A stretch of 30,666 nucleotides of DNA. It comes from MFZZ01 sp964610165. GTDB lineage: Bacteria; Patescibacteriota; Microgenomatia; UBA1406; GWC2-37-13. A model generated the notes under the pieces. It did no database searches, was not told the DNA's origin, and saw nothing but the letters and a program-made list of their open reading frames with translations. Where the stretch lies: the NCBI GenBank assembly GCA_964610165.1, contig CAZSUZ010000017.1, positions 1 to 30,666 on the forward strand, given 5' to 3'. How positions within the stretch are numbered: position 1 is the stretch's first letter; every line of letters starts with the position of its first letter. The position numbers were made by a program, and so were the translations under genes. Positions 7,792-15,530 of this stretch are shown here, in pieces.

Positions 7792-8358
7792 ATGCAGAAC
7801 TTCTTTAAACAAAACCTTACTCTTATTCTTGCATTTTTACTACCATTAATTCTTATTTTTATAGTAGCTATCAATGCATATTTCCCTTCATTATTTTTTA
7901 AAACCGATTATAACTTTGTGTATGCTTCTTGTGATAGTTCTGGAAATGAATATCCGTATGGCTGTGAAAATTATGCAAAATCCTTATATTCTGTTCAGAA
8001 TAATAAACTCGTAGTAAATTCAAATGCCGAAAAACAGGATTCGGATTTGGACAAAAGACCAGATGTAACACAATTTAAAGTACGACTTTTTTTGCATGAT
8101 ACAAAAGAAAATGCTAGTCGTGAAATAACATTACAAGAAGCTCAAAAAATATCATTTGATCCATTATTAACATCTCCAGATAAGGTAACAATTTCAAGTG
8201 GTTATAGTTCTAGTGGGGAATTTTTCTTATTTAATGGTGGTTCTTCTTATGGATATTATTTAACAAAAGGTAAACTCAAAAGTAAACTTAATCTTATAAA
8301 CGATACTCGATATTATTCTGTCGATAATTTTCATTTTATAGGCTGGGTTTTAAACTAA
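7792..8358 (+). CDS. Membrane-anchored hypothetical protein
   Basis: A 188-residue protein I do not recognise. One strong hydrophobic helix lies near the N-terminus (NLTLILAFLLPLILIFIVAI, about residues 8-27), followed by a hydrophilic, probably extracytoplasmic domain of about 155 residues. That domain has two Cys (about 47 and 57) that could form a disulfide, and Gly/Ser/Tyr-rich stretches (SSGYSSSGEFFLFNGGSSYGYY). No lipobox is seen, so the helix is likely an uncleaved anchor. The next gene starts 1 nt after the stop with no promoter of its own, so the two are almost certainly co-transcribed and may act together at the membrane. Confidence 0.7.
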   Translation: MQNFFKQNLTLILAFLLPLILIFIVAINAYFPSLFFKTDYNFVYASCDSSGNEYPYGCENYAKSLYSVQNNKLVVNSNAEKQDSDLDKRPDVTQFKVRLFLHDTKENASREITLQEAQKISFDPLLTSPDKVTISSGYSSSGEFFLFNGGSSYGYYLTKGKLKSKLNLINDTRYYSVDNFHFIGWVLN

Positions 8359-8359
8359 A

Positions 8360-9313
8360 ATGAATAACCAACAATTATTACGAGCTCTTGAAGCAAAATT
8401 ACAATCTGGCGAAATAAATCGCGATGAAGTAGAGAAATTACTTCAAACTAGTCCACAATCTAGTAAAAAAGGTTTACATTTGTCCGTAACAAAAATGCTG
8501 TATTTTATTGGTGCAGCAATAGTTGTGATTGGTATTGTTATTTTTGTTTCTCAAATTTGGGAAGATATTGGCTCAATAGGAAGAATAAGTGTCACACTTG
8601 GACTTGGTATGTTATTTGCTGCTTTTGGTTCTGCTTTATTAAAACAAAAACCTACAGAAAATATTGGTCCTGTTTTTCATGTCATTGGTGGATTACTCAT
8701 TCCGGGTGGTGCATTAGTTACACTTTCTGAACTTGGCAAAGAATCAACTTCTATTTTTCCCGTTGCCATAACATTTGGTGGCATTTTTACATTTTATCTT
8801 ATGCTGGCACGAATTCATAAACATGCAGTTCTAACTTTTTTTGCAATTGCCAACGGAACTGCTTTTATTTATCTATTGACTGAATCGATATTACAGAATG
8901 CAACATATCGTCTAGAAGATTTATATGTTTATTTAACAATGATTGTAGGAACAAGTTATATATTGCTTGCTCATTCATTTAGAAATACCTGGAATAAAAA
9001 TTTATTTAGTGTTCTCTGTTTTTTTGGAAGCACAGCATTTTTAGGAGCAGCTGCTACACAAGTTACCGATTCATTTAGTTGGCAATTATTATTTTTTATA
9101 TTTGTTGGGTTAGGTTTATATATTTCTGTAATTCTCAAAAGTAAAGCCATTTTAATTATGAGTACCATCTTTTTGTTGTATCACATTTCGTATATTACAG
9201 GAAAATACTTTGCAGATTCATTAGGATGGCCAATCTCACTCGTTATTTTAGGACTCATCTTTATTGCTCTTGGATATTCTTCTTTTAGGATAAACAAAAA
9301 ATATATTCAGTAA
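8360..9313 (+). CDS. DUF2157-like polytopic membrane protein
   Basis: A 317-residue protein. A soluble N-terminus of about 35 residues (LLRALEAKLQSGEINRDEVEKLLQ) resembles the short helical region that precedes the membrane part of DUF2157 proteins. About nine hydrophobic helices follow, beginning MLYFIGAAIVVIGIVIFVSQIWEDIG (46-71) and including GGLLIPGGALVTLSELG. Family function is unknown. It starts 1 nt after the stop of the preceding gene, has no -10 box or Shine-Dalgarno, and so looks translationally coupled to it. Assignment rests on overall layout, not on a diagnostic catalytic motif. Confidence 0.6.
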   Translation: MNNQQLLRALEAKLQSGEINRDEVEKLLQTSPQSSKKGLHLSVTKMLYFIGAAIVVIGIVIFVSQIWEDIGSIGRISVTLGLGMLFAAFGSALLKQKPTENIGPVFHVIGGLLIPGGALVTLSELGKESTSIFPVAITFGGIFTFYLMLARIHKHAVLTFFAIANGTAFIYLLTESILQNATYRLEDLYVYLTMIVGTSYILLAHSFRNTWNKNLFSVLCFFGSTAFLGAAATQVTDSFSWQLLFFIFVGLGLYISVILKSKAILIMSTIFLLYHISYITGKYFADSLGWPISLVILGLIFIALGYSSFRINKKYIQ

Positions 9314-9326
9314 TACAAAAATTTAC

Positions 9327-9345
9327 TTACCAACTATATTGGTAA
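9327..9345. other. 7-bp perfect hairpin TTACCAA-CTATA-TTGGTAA
   Basis: A perfect inverted repeat with a 5-nt loop lies 14 nt after the stop of the DUF2157-like gene. No T-tract follows, so it is not a canonical intrinsic terminator. It could be a 3'-end stabiliser or an operator for the 9432 gene. Confidence 0.4.
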
Positions 9346-9417
9346 CAGTAATTCATCGGTTTTAGAAATAATTACAATACATATTTACTATGAATTTTAA
9401 AGATTTACATCTCACGA

Positions 9418-9423
9418 TATAAT
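9418..9423 (+). promoter_or_regulatory. -10 box TATAAT that fixes the start of the FabZ-like gene
   Basis: A perfect TATAAT ends 8 nt before the ATG at 9432. An in-frame TTG at 9426 lies only 2 nt after the box, upstream of any possible transcription start, so ATG 9432 is the start. Confidence 0.65.
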
Positions 9424-9431
9424 AGTTGCTT

Positions 9432-10169
9432 ATGTCTGAAAAAAATCCATATTTATCCCAAATTTTTGGCGAAGACGCACTCCAAATTGATATTCTGAAA
9501 GGAGTTCATACGTTGTATGGTGAAGTAAATCAAAAAGATGTTCTTCCTTTGCAACATGTGGAATTTGGCAATAATGCTATGGTTTGTTTAACTATTTCAG
9601 ATGAACATACAAGTGGACATTTTACTGGTCCAAAAACATTTCCTGCATATCGTATGTTAGAACTTGGTGCATTGGTTGGTGGTAGAGTTAAACAAGTTAC
9701 GAATGCTTCTTTTAATAAAATAGTAACTCCGGGAGATAAATTAAAGGCATTTACTGAACCTAATAAACATGTTGCTATTTTAAGAAGAAATAATGGAACA
9801 ATGCAAGAAGTTGCAAATGCTTCCATGCTATTTGATGAGCAAGGATTACTTCCACATGAACTTGGTACTACATTAGAAATAGCAGCACAAACAACTGTTG
9901 CAAATATGGCACAAAATATGCCAGAAATACATGGATTGTATCCAATTATGTTAGAAGTTGGATCAATTAATGTGCAGCATTCACAACTAACTACATATTT
10001 AACTGCTAGTCCTACAGATTTTGAACAGGTAGATGAAAATATGTTTAGAGCAAGTGCGGATATTAAATCTGATTCAGATTTTTTGGTTGCTTCTGTTCAA
10101 GATATGGTTTTTAAGCTAGCAAATGAACGCAGAATTCAGATTTATAATACGTTAGGAAGATCTGAATAA
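9432..10169 (+). CDS. FabZ/FabA-like double hotdog-fold protein
   Basis: A 245-residue protein. SGHFTGPKTFPAYRMLELGALVGG (residues 61-84) matches the hotdog dehydratase core G-H-F-x-G-x-x-x-x-P...LE...Q, with the catalytic His63 and Glu77 positions kept but the usual Gln/Gly spacing altered. FNKIVTPGDKL (94-104) matches the following F..PVxPGDxL strand. The second half (about 140-235) has LEIAAQ...HGLYPIMLEVGSINV, which looks like a degenerate second hotdog repeat. This suggests a double-hotdog 3-hydroxyacyl-ACP/CoA dehydratase or thioesterase relative. Its acyl substrate is unclear; no fatty-acid synthesis gene is nearby. It is convergent with the DUF1801 gene, with only 2 nt between stops. 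Confidence 0.6.
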   Translation: MSEKNPYLSQIFGEDALQIDILKGVHTLYGEVNQKDVLPLQHVEFGNNAMVCLTISDEHTSGHFTGPKTFPAYRMLELGALVGGRVKQVTNASFNKIVTPGDKLKAFTEPNKHVAILRRNNGTMQEVANASMLFDEQGLLPHELGTTLEIAAQTTVANMAQNMPEIHGLYPIMLEVGSINVQHSQLTTYLTASPTDFEQVDENMFRASADIKSDSDFLVASVQDMVFKLANERRIQIYNTLGRSE

Positions 10170-10171
10170 AT

Positions 10172-10528
10172 TTATTTCAATACTTCTTTCATTCTAAAGG
10201 CTGTTACTTTTTTTATTAAATCGTAAGGAATTGGCTTATGTATTGGAAATTGAATAGTTCCTTTCCCAGCGATATATGGCTCTAATTCTTTTTTAAATTC
10301 TTCTATTCCAGAAGGAGCAGGGTAGAATCCAAAATGTTTTTGGAATGCTGCAAAATGAACAACATTTTTATTGTTTAATCTAAATGTTGGCAATCCATAT
10401 TTAATTGCTTCTTCGGCATCTGGCATAACTTCTTTTATAGTTTTACGCATTTTTTGCAGCGTTTCTTGAATTTCTTTTGGAAACGATTCAATATATTCCG
10501 TTATGGATTTGTATTCTTTCATTTTCAT
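10172..10528 (-). CDS. DUF1801 / YdhG-like protein
   Basis: A 118-residue small soluble protein. The pattern IxEYIESFPKEIQETLQKMRKTIKEVMPDAEEAIKYGLPTFRL (from about residue 9), then NVVHFAAFQKHFGFYP and GKGTIQFPIHKPIPYDLIKKV, is the standard profile of the YdhG/DUF1801 family. Those proteins have a frataxin-like small fold; an iron-chaperone role has been proposed for a relative, but the function is not settled. Two Met codons compete (10528 and 10522); the first is used here. TATAAT at 10544-10549 (minus strand) overlaps the stop of the upstream VOC gene and ends 15 nt before the first ATG, giving a leader of about 8 nt. Confidence 0.8.
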   Translation of the reverse strand: MKMKEYKSITEYIESFPKEIQETLQKMRKTIKEVMPDAEEAIKYGLPTFRLNNKNVVHFAAFQKHFGFYPAPSGIEEFKKELEPYIAGKGTIQFPIHKPIPYDLIKKVTAFRMKEVLK

Positions 10529-10544
10529 AAAATGAGTTTAAATA

Positions 10545-10922
10545 TTATAACGCTGCATATAAATCTACTTTGTAACCATCTGGGTCTTGAACAATACAAT
10601 AACGTTGTCCCCAAAATGCATCCCAAGGTTCTTTGATAATGGTAAATCCAGCTTCTGTAACTTTTTTGGCAACTTCGTTTAATTCTTCTGGAGAATTATA
10701 TTGAACTGCAAAAGATGAATGGTTTCCAGGTTTTGGTTCTTCTCCAATTATGTCTTTTGTCATTTCTACAGAATCAATCATAAGTTTGGCATCGTTATTT
10801 GGTGTTGTTTCTACATGTTGTTCTTCATCGGAAAATTCTGGAAATACAAAGCCGAGTAGAGTATAAAATGCTACAGATTTTTTAAGGTTTTTCGCGGTTA
10901 CAGCGACTGCATTTAGTTTCAT
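10545..10922 (-). CDS. VOC (glyoxalase/bleomycin-resistance) superfamily protein
   Basis: A 125-residue single-module VOC protein: MKLNAVAVTAKNLKKSVAFYTLLGF (beta-alpha start), a middle DAKLMIDSVEM, HSSFAVQYNSPEELNEVAKKVTEAGFTIIKEPWDAFWGQRY (68-108), and the closing VQDPDGYKVDLYAAL. Family members are metal-dependent lyases/dioxygenases or ligand-binding resistance proteins; the substrate cannot be inferred. The start at 10922 (not the in-frame ATG at 10982) is chosen because TACAAT at 10929-10934 ends 6 nt before it, and the conserved fold begins right after this Met. It sits upstream of DUF1801 on the same strand with a 16-nt gap. Confidence 0.85.
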   Translation of the reverse strand: MKLNAVAVTAKNLKKSVAFYTLLGFVFPEFSDEEQHVETTPNNDAKLMIDSVEMTKDIIGEEPKPGNHSSFAVQYNSPEELNEVAKKVTEAGFTIIKEPWDAFWGQRYCIVQDPDGYKVDLYAAL

Positions 10923-10928
10923 ACAGAT

Positions 10929-10934
10929 ATTGTA
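10929..10934 (-). promoter_or_regulatory. -10 box TACAAT that fixes the VOC start
   Basis: TACAAT on the minus strand, 6 nt before the ATG at 10922. The longer reading frame from 10982 would begin upstream of this promoter. Confidence 0.55.
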
Positions 10935-11034
10935 ATTATTATTTTGTAGAAATGCCATGCAGCTTTTCCAGGATATAACCAAACCGTAGCATTTACTTTA
11001 AAAATGGAGTTTTTCATAAATATAAAGAAGTGTG

Positions 11035-11106
11035 AGCGGGGTAGGGGATTTGAACCCCTGACCTTCTCTTTGGAAAAGAGACATTCTACCACTGAACTAA
11101 CCCCGC
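11035..11106 (-). tRNA. tRNA-Gly (anticodon UCC)
   Basis: A 72-nt cloverleaf on the minus strand. The acceptor GCGGGGT pairs with ACCCCGC, discriminator U. The anticodon stem TCTCT/AGAGA encloses loop TTTCCAA with anticodon TCC. The T-arm has GGGGTTCAAATCCCC. The 3' CCA is not encoded. TATAAT at 11118-11123 (minus strand) ends 11 nt before the 5' end of the tRNA. Confidence 0.95.
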
Positions 11107-11252
11107 ACTAGATGTATATTATACCAAAACTCATGTTCTGGCAAGTACAATAACAAATTAAACTCATTATAAAAATTTTATGAATTATTTTGTATTTTTT
11201 GTCAATTAATTACTAATTGAAACAAATAATTTATATCATTTTTTACTAAATG

Positions 11253-11280
11253 TTGACATTATTTTTAAAAAATGTATACT
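11253..11280 (+). promoter_or_regulatory. Consensus sigma70-type promoter of the 65-aa peptide gene
   Basis: A perfect TTGACA (11253-11258), a 16-bp spacer and TATACT (11275-11280), preceded by AT-rich sequence that could act as an UP element. It is the most consensus-like complete -35/-10 pair I found. The ATG at 11304 is 23 nt beyond the -10, so unlike most genes here the mRNA should have a leader of about 16 nt, though without a Shine-Dalgarno. Confidence 0.65.
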
Positions 11281-11303
11281 TTCTTTAGAAATTTAATACA
11301 AAT

Positions 11304-11501
11304 ATGTCACCAGAATTTCCAAAAGACAAAATTGCACAGTTTTTTTCTTCAAAATGGGAAACTCCTGTAGAAGCAGGAATTACAGATGATCCAAACGAAT
11401 TTGAATTTATAAATGCATATCCTACATACAATCCAAAAATATCTGGTACACTCTCTGTGTGGAAAAACAGAAATATCGAAGTTAAGGAGTTTAAAGATTA
11501 A
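11304..11501 (+). CDS. Small 65-aa protein upstream of ATP-grasp ligase (possible peptide substrate)
   Basis: A 65-residue soluble protein I do not recognise: no signal peptide, no Cys, no hydrophobic helix. It is acidic in the centre (ITDDPNEFEF) with a charged C-terminus (WKNRNIEVKEFKD). It is the first gene after the best promoter of the window and ends 21 nt before an ATP-grasp ligase. Small genes next to ATP-grasp ligases are often precursor peptides of graspetide or pheganomycin-type pathways, so this could be a substrate. Nothing in the residues proves it, and no leader/core repeat or recognised precursor motif is seen. It could equally be a small structural or regulatory protein. Confidence 0.6.
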   Translation: MSPEFPKDKIAQFFSSKWETPVEAGITDDPNEFEFINAYPTYNPKISGTLSVWKNRNIEVKEFKD

Positions 11502-11522
11502 TAATTTAACCATATAACCCCT

Positions 11523-12860
11523 ATGCCACATCAGGAACTGAACTCTCACGAACAGTTATCTAACCAGCCTTCACTTGGATTTTCAGAGACACGAGGAAAT
11601 TTGCACGGATTCGGATTAGACTCAGAAGATACTCCAGCACTAGTTCTTGCAAATGGTGGTGCACAACTTATGAACTCTTCTCATTATGATGCAAGACATC
11701 ATTCTGAACTAAGTTATGGCATTGTAAAAGCAAATGAAAAAGCACTAGCTGGGTATATGATGGCATTTACCCGACCACAAGATGTTCTTGCTTTTACCAC
11801 AGATAATCCAACATTATCTCGACATGTTTTAGATCAAATTCATAATTATTATGAACAAATTGGCATTGAAACAACAATGCAGTACGAACCTGTTTCTGAT
11901 ATTGATGAAATACCACTTCAAAAAGGCGTTGTTCCACATATTCTTTCTCCAGAAATTATGGCTCATTTTGGAATGAAAGATACAGCAAATCGCAATGTAG
12001 CCGCATATAAAAAAGATATTACAGAAAAACTTTGGAGACAAAATGGAGTTCCTGTTCCACCAACAGAATATGCTCATGCAGCTACAACTGAAGATGAAAT
12101 AGCTTCATTGTTAAATTCGTTTGCAGATTATCAAGAACTAGTAGTGAATATTACAGATGGAAGTGGAGGATATGGACTTAAATTTATTCATACTGGTCAA
12201 GCTCATCAACACATACAAGCCAGTCAAGAAGAGTTCGTAAACGGAGAAGTTCTCCAAATTCAAGGAAGATTACCACTCGTTTCTTCTCCTTGTGTTATTT
12301 TAAATATTTCAGATCAAGGAATTAATATATTAACTACTTCTGAACAACGTTTTTCTGCACCTGGTGCACACGGCGGCAACGTTTGGACAAAAGAATTTGC
12401 ACAACAACTTGCAGCACAGTATCCAGATTTTGATAAAACTATTTTAGATGCGGCACGCGCTTTACAACAATATGGTGTTAGGGGACAAATAAACATGGAT
12501 GCACTTATAACTTCAGAAGAAAATTCTGAAAAATTTGGGGTACCAATTGTTTCTATGCGAGAAGCAAATATTAGACCAGCCGGATCTTCTGTATTACTTA
12601 GAATGCAACAAGAAGGTATTATAAATGGTCAAAAAGTTTCACGAATTATTACCAATACATCAACACATATTAGTCCTTCACTCTTTTTAAGAAGTAGTAT
12701 TGTTGATAGAATAAATCACAGACCAGATATGAAAACGGTGATGTACAATTACACGCCAGAAGGTAAAACGGGTATTGCATTTTTAGGAAACGATAATGTT
12801 AGCATTTCAGATTTACAACAATATGTACAAGATACTCTTTATAGTTTGCAGTCATGGTGA
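11523..12860 (+). CDS. ATP-grasp ligase (PGM1/preATP-grasp-like)
   Basis: A 445-residue protein. Residues about 35-150 form an N-terminal alpha/beta domain (PALVLANGGAQLM; RPQDVLAFTTDN). The ATP-grasp core follows: AAYKKDITEKLWRQNGVPVPPTEY (160-183), LVVNITDGSGGYGLKFI (206-222) with the nucleotide-binding Gly loop, RGQINMDALIT (320-330), and MREANIRPAGSS (345-356), whose E347/N349/R351 correspond to the metal/phosphate site. ATP-grasp enzymes join a carboxylate to an amine or thiol via acyl-phosphate. The layout recalls peptide ligase PGM1-type proteins, but the exact family is uncertain. A TATAAC at 11513-11518 lies 4 nt before the ATG, so it may be read from the 11253 promoter or on its own. 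It ends with TGA and overlaps the next gene by 38 nt. Confidence 0.75.
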   Translation: MPHQELNSHEQLSNQPSLGFSETRGNLHGFGLDSEDTPALVLANGGAQLMNSSHYDARHHSELSYGIVKANEKALAGYMMAFTRPQDVLAFTTDNPTLSRHVLDQIHNYYEQIGIETTMQYEPVSDIDEIPLQKGVVPHILSPEIMAHFGMKDTANRNVAAYKKDITEKLWRQNGVPVPPTEYAHAATTEDEIASLLNSFADYQELVVNITDGSGGYGLKFIHTGQAHQHIQASQEEFVNGEVLQIQGRLPLVSSPCVILNISDQGINILTTSEQRFSAPGAHGGNVWTKEFAQQLAAQYPDFDKTILDAARALQQYGVRGQINMDALITSEENSEKFGVPIVSMREANIRPAGSSVLLRMQQEGIINGQKVSRIITNTSTHISPSLFLRSSIVDRINHRPDMKTVMYNYTPEGKTGIAFLGNDNVSISDLQQYVQDTLYSLQSW

Positions 12861-13569
12861 TGAACTGGCCGGATATGATCTGTTCTTAAAACATCCATAT
12901 GGTAAAACTTCTGATGTAGAGTGGAAAGTGGTGGTTGGAAACCCAGAAGCAGTATTTTTAAATACTCGATTTGTTGAATCGGATTTAAACAGATCTTGTA
13001 ATGTAAAAACACCAAAAACCTACGAAGAAAAACGGGCTGTTCTTCTTAAAAACATAATGAAAGATTACGATGTTGTATATGATATTCATACAACAACTGC
13101 CATTCATTCAAAAAAAACCTGGGAAAAAGTAATCTTTGTAAATAATATCGATGAAAAAACGCTGAGTTATCTGGATACGGTCGATATTAAAACAATTATT
13201 TGGGACAGTGACAAAGAATATCAAAAACAATATGTAACAGGCATGCACCCATTTGGCATTACGCTTGAGTATGAAAAACTACTTACTGTAGAAGAAACAA
13301 GATCCATGATTATGAAAGATGTTATGAGTATAATTGCAAATAAAAAACTAAAAAAGAAAACAAAACTACTTTTGAAAGCAGACAAACCAGTAACGCAAAA
13401 ACAAAGAGAAGAGTTTAATTTACAATTAACAGATTTAGTAAAACTTACGGTTATACAAAAAAAACAATTACAGTTACCAGTAGAGAATACGTATTATCCT
13501 ATTTTTATTAATCCACCAGAAATTGATGCAGTCAATTACTGTTTCTTAAATAGAGAAATAACAACTTAA
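12823..13569 (+). CDS. AstE/aspartoacylase-family zinc amidohydrolase
   Basis: A 248-residue protein with the zinc carboxypeptidase-like core of the succinylglutamate desuccinylase/aspartoacylase family: SHGDELAG (10-17, zinc ligands His11 and Glu14), VVGNPEA (37-43), RFVESDLNRS (49-58, substrate-binding Arg) and YDIHTTT (86-92, third ligand His89). Members remove an acyl group from N-acyl amino acids or act on related amides in the cytosol. ATG 12823 is preferred over the in-frame ATG at 12796 because the conserved strand MYKILFIVCSHGDE begins here. It overlaps the end of the ATP-grasp gene by 38 nt, indicating coupled expression; a bond-forming ligase and a bond-cleaving hydrolase are therefore paired. 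Confidence 0.8.
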   Translation: MYKILFIVCSHGDELAGYDLFLKHPYGKTSDVEWKVVVGNPEAVFLNTRFVESDLNRSCNVKTPKTYEEKRAVLLKNIMKDYDVVYDIHTTTAIHSKKTWEKVIFVNNIDEKTLSYLDTVDIKTIIWDSDKEYQKQYVTGMHPFGITLEYEKLLTVEETRSMIMKDVMSIIANKKLKKKTKLLLKADKPVTQKQREEFNLQLTDLVKLTVIQKKQLQLPVENTYYPIFINPPEIDAVNYCFLNREITT

Positions 13570-13571
13570 TT

Positions 13572-14474
13572 TTAGTCAAGTAAGCAGCCAACAAATTCTT
13601 CATCACCTTTTTTATATGCTCTAAACATTCCTTGCGCTGTTGCCGACATCACAATATTGCCTTCTTTGTCCAAACCAATCATTCCACCAATTGCTCCCAT
13701 TTCTTTAATTTGTTTTAATATTTCTTCAACAGAAGTTTGTAAATCTTTATTTTGATATTTTCTTTTTGCAATAACATCATAAGCTGCAACTGTTCTCATA
13801 AAATATTCTCCTTGTCCGGTACAAGAAATAGCACCATAGTTATTATCTGCATATGTTCCCGCACCAATAATAGGTGAGTCTCCAACACGACCAAAGTATT
13901 TCATTTCTAATCCACCAGTAGAAGTTCCCGCTGCTAAATTACCATGCAAATCTAAAGCAACTGCACCAACGGTGCTATGTTGTTTTGCTTTAAACTTATC
14001 TTCAGCTTTTTTTAATGACAAATATCTATAGTATCGTTCTTGATTAAAAAAATAGTCTGGTTCCACCATTTCTAATCCATGTTGTTGCGCAAAAAGTTCT
14101 GCACCTTCACCCATAAGCATAACATGACGGGTTAATTGCATAACTTGTTTTGCTCCAGAAATGGGATATTTAATTTTATGAACCGCAGCAATTGCACCAG
14201 CTTTTAAATTTGAACCATCCATTATAGAAGCATCAAATTCTTGCTTTCCATCTGCACTGTACACAGCTCCACGGCCAGCATCAAAAAAACCACTTTCTTC
14301 TAGTACTTTAATACTTGCTTCAACTGCATCTATACTGGTTCCTTCTTTTTCTAAAACAGCATAGCCATTATTTATAGATTCTTTCAGAATTTTTTCGTAG
14401 GTTTCTTTTAACTCAGGTTTATAATCACCTTCATCAAAAACTGCACCACCATGAATTACAAGTATTGGTTTCAT
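13572..14474 (-). CDS. iaaA: Isoaspartyl peptidase / plant-type L-asparaginase (Ntn hydrolase)
   Basis: A 300-residue member of the type 2 asparaginase family. The N-terminus PILVIHGGAV (3-12) and FFDAGRGAVYSADGKQEFDASIMDG (63-87) are typical. The autocleavage site is HSTVGAVALD, giving nucleophile Thr168, with Ser rather than the more common Gly before it. GTSTGGLEMKYFGRVGDSPIIGAGTYADN (183-211) and SCTGQGEYFMRTVAAYD complete the active site. The precursor cleaves itself into alpha and beta chains, then hydrolyses beta-aspartyl dipeptides or asparagine. TATAAT at 14482-14487 (minus strand) ends 7 nt before the ATG, inside the 15-nt gap after the DapF-like gene. It meets the AstE-like gene tail to tail, 2 nt apart. 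Confidence 0.9.
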   Translation of the reverse strand: MKPILVIHGGAVFDEGDYKPELKETYEKILKESINNGYAVLEKEGTSIDAVEASIKVLEESGFFDAGRGAVYSADGKQEFDASIMDGSNLKAGAIAAVHKIKYPISGAKQVMQLTRHVMLMGEGAELFAQQHGLEMVEPDYFFNQERYYRYLSLKKAEDKFKAKQHSTVGAVALDLHGNLAAGTSTGGLEMKYFGRVGDSPIIGAGTYADNNYGAISCTGQGEYFMRTVAAYDVIAKRKYQNKDLQTSVEEILKQIKEMGAIGGMIGLDKEGNIVMSATAQGMFRAYKKGDEEFVGCLLD

Positions 14475-14489
14475 ACGTATGATTATATA

Positions 14490-15530
14490 TCATAACTGCC
14501 TTGCTGGCCCAGTCATTATGGTACTATTTGTTGTTATTTGGTACGAAATACAACCTCCCGGATGTACTGTTATAACAGTATTACCAACAATTTTTCCTAA
14601 TCTAATTGCTTCATTTGCAACAGCTGCACCACCTGTTCCACAAGCTAATGTATTACATCGACAAATGCCATTATTACTTTCTTGTAAACAAGATTCTTTG
14701 TTAAGAGATAAATTACGTTCATGTGTAGAAAGAAATATCCGTCCTTCATGTTCCATGGCAATATTTACATTCACTCCTTTAGGAAACATTAATGAATCAA
14801 ATGTTAATCTATTCCCAAGTTTAGTTGCCATGGTTCGTAAAAACTGAATTATTTCTTGTGGTTCTACGTTTTGATTTTTTACAAAAATAATAAGATGTGG
14901 TTCACCAATTTTTTTCCCATTAAATCCAAAACTAAAAGAATATCCATGTAAATCCGGTGCTTGTCCATTAAATGGAATATTGGATAACACTGTGTGTTTG
15001 GTAAATAATTCTGGATTAATAAATGAACTTAGTTTTTTAATTTTTCGTTGGTACGGACCAAGATCTACAGAAATAAATCCTGATCTATTTTTAATATCTA
15101 TTGATTCAATGGTAATTGTTCGTAATTCACCGGCAAAAATAGCAATACCATTATGAATATATTCATTTCTTTTTGTTTCAGATTGTTCTGATAAAAAAAT
15201 ATGAAGTGCTAACGAACGAATACCATTACCACACATATCAGAAAATGGAGAAGTGATACCTGCTCCAGGCTCTCCAATAAATGTAACAAATGGCATAGTT
15301 TCATTATTCGTTTTATAAAAAATCATTACAGAATCTGCATGCACAGCTAATCCTTCTTTTTGAAGAAATGTTCGAAATACCGAATCTGATTCCAAAAAAG
15401 ATCTTACTTGTTCAACAGGATATTCTGCAATATGTTTAACAAATGAAATATCCAAAACTGGTGTTCTGTTTCCAGCTCCTTCATACTCAACTAACTGCAA
15501 CTTGTTATATGGAATTTGAATATTAATCAT
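14490..15530 (-). CDS. dapF: Diaminopimelate epimerase (DapF)-family protein
   Basis: A 346-residue cofactor-independent amino-acid epimerase. EYEGAGNRTPVLD (15-27) matches the N-dhxlGNdfvv start. DMCGNGIRSLALHIF (98-112) holds the first catalytic Cys100, and LACGTGGAAVANEAIRLG (295-312) the second, Cys297. VHPGGCISYQI and IMTGPARQL close the fold as in DapF. The length exceeds the roughly 275 residues typical of DapF, with insertions in both lobes. It may epimerise LL-diaminopimelate for peptidoglycan, but no other dap gene is nearby and the neighbours suggest a peptide-related role; another substrate is possible. The start at 15530 overlaps the upstream stop by 8 nt. An internal TATACC at 15536-15541, 5 nt upstream, could add a leaderless transcript. 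Confidence 0.8.
   Translation of the reverse strand: MINIQIPYNKLQLVEYEGAGNRTPVLDISFVKHIAEYPVEQVRSFLESDSVFRTFLQKEGLAVHADSVMIFYKTNNETMPFVTFIGEPGAGITSPFSDMCGNGIRSLALHIFLSEQSETKRNEYIHNGIAIFAGELRTITIESIDIKNRSGFISVDLGPYQRKIKKLSSFINPELFTKHTVLSNIPFNGQAPDLHGYSFSFGFNGKKIGEPHLIIFVKNQNVEPQEIIQFLRTMATKLGNRLTFDSLMFPKGVNVNIAMEHEGRIFLSTHERNLSLNKESCLQESNNGICRCNTLACGTGGAAVANEAIRLGKIVGNTVITVHPGGCISYQITTNSTIMTGPARQL

Noticed and set aside
11484..11489. AAGGAG as a Shine-Dalgarno for the ATP-grasp gene
   Set aside because: It lies inside the peptide gene, more than 30 nt before the ATG at 11523, too far to position a ribosome there.
14479..14847. 122-aa open frame antisense to the DapF-like gene
   Set aside because: Lies wholly opposite the conserved C-terminal half of DapF, including the second catalytic Cys; a shadow frame.
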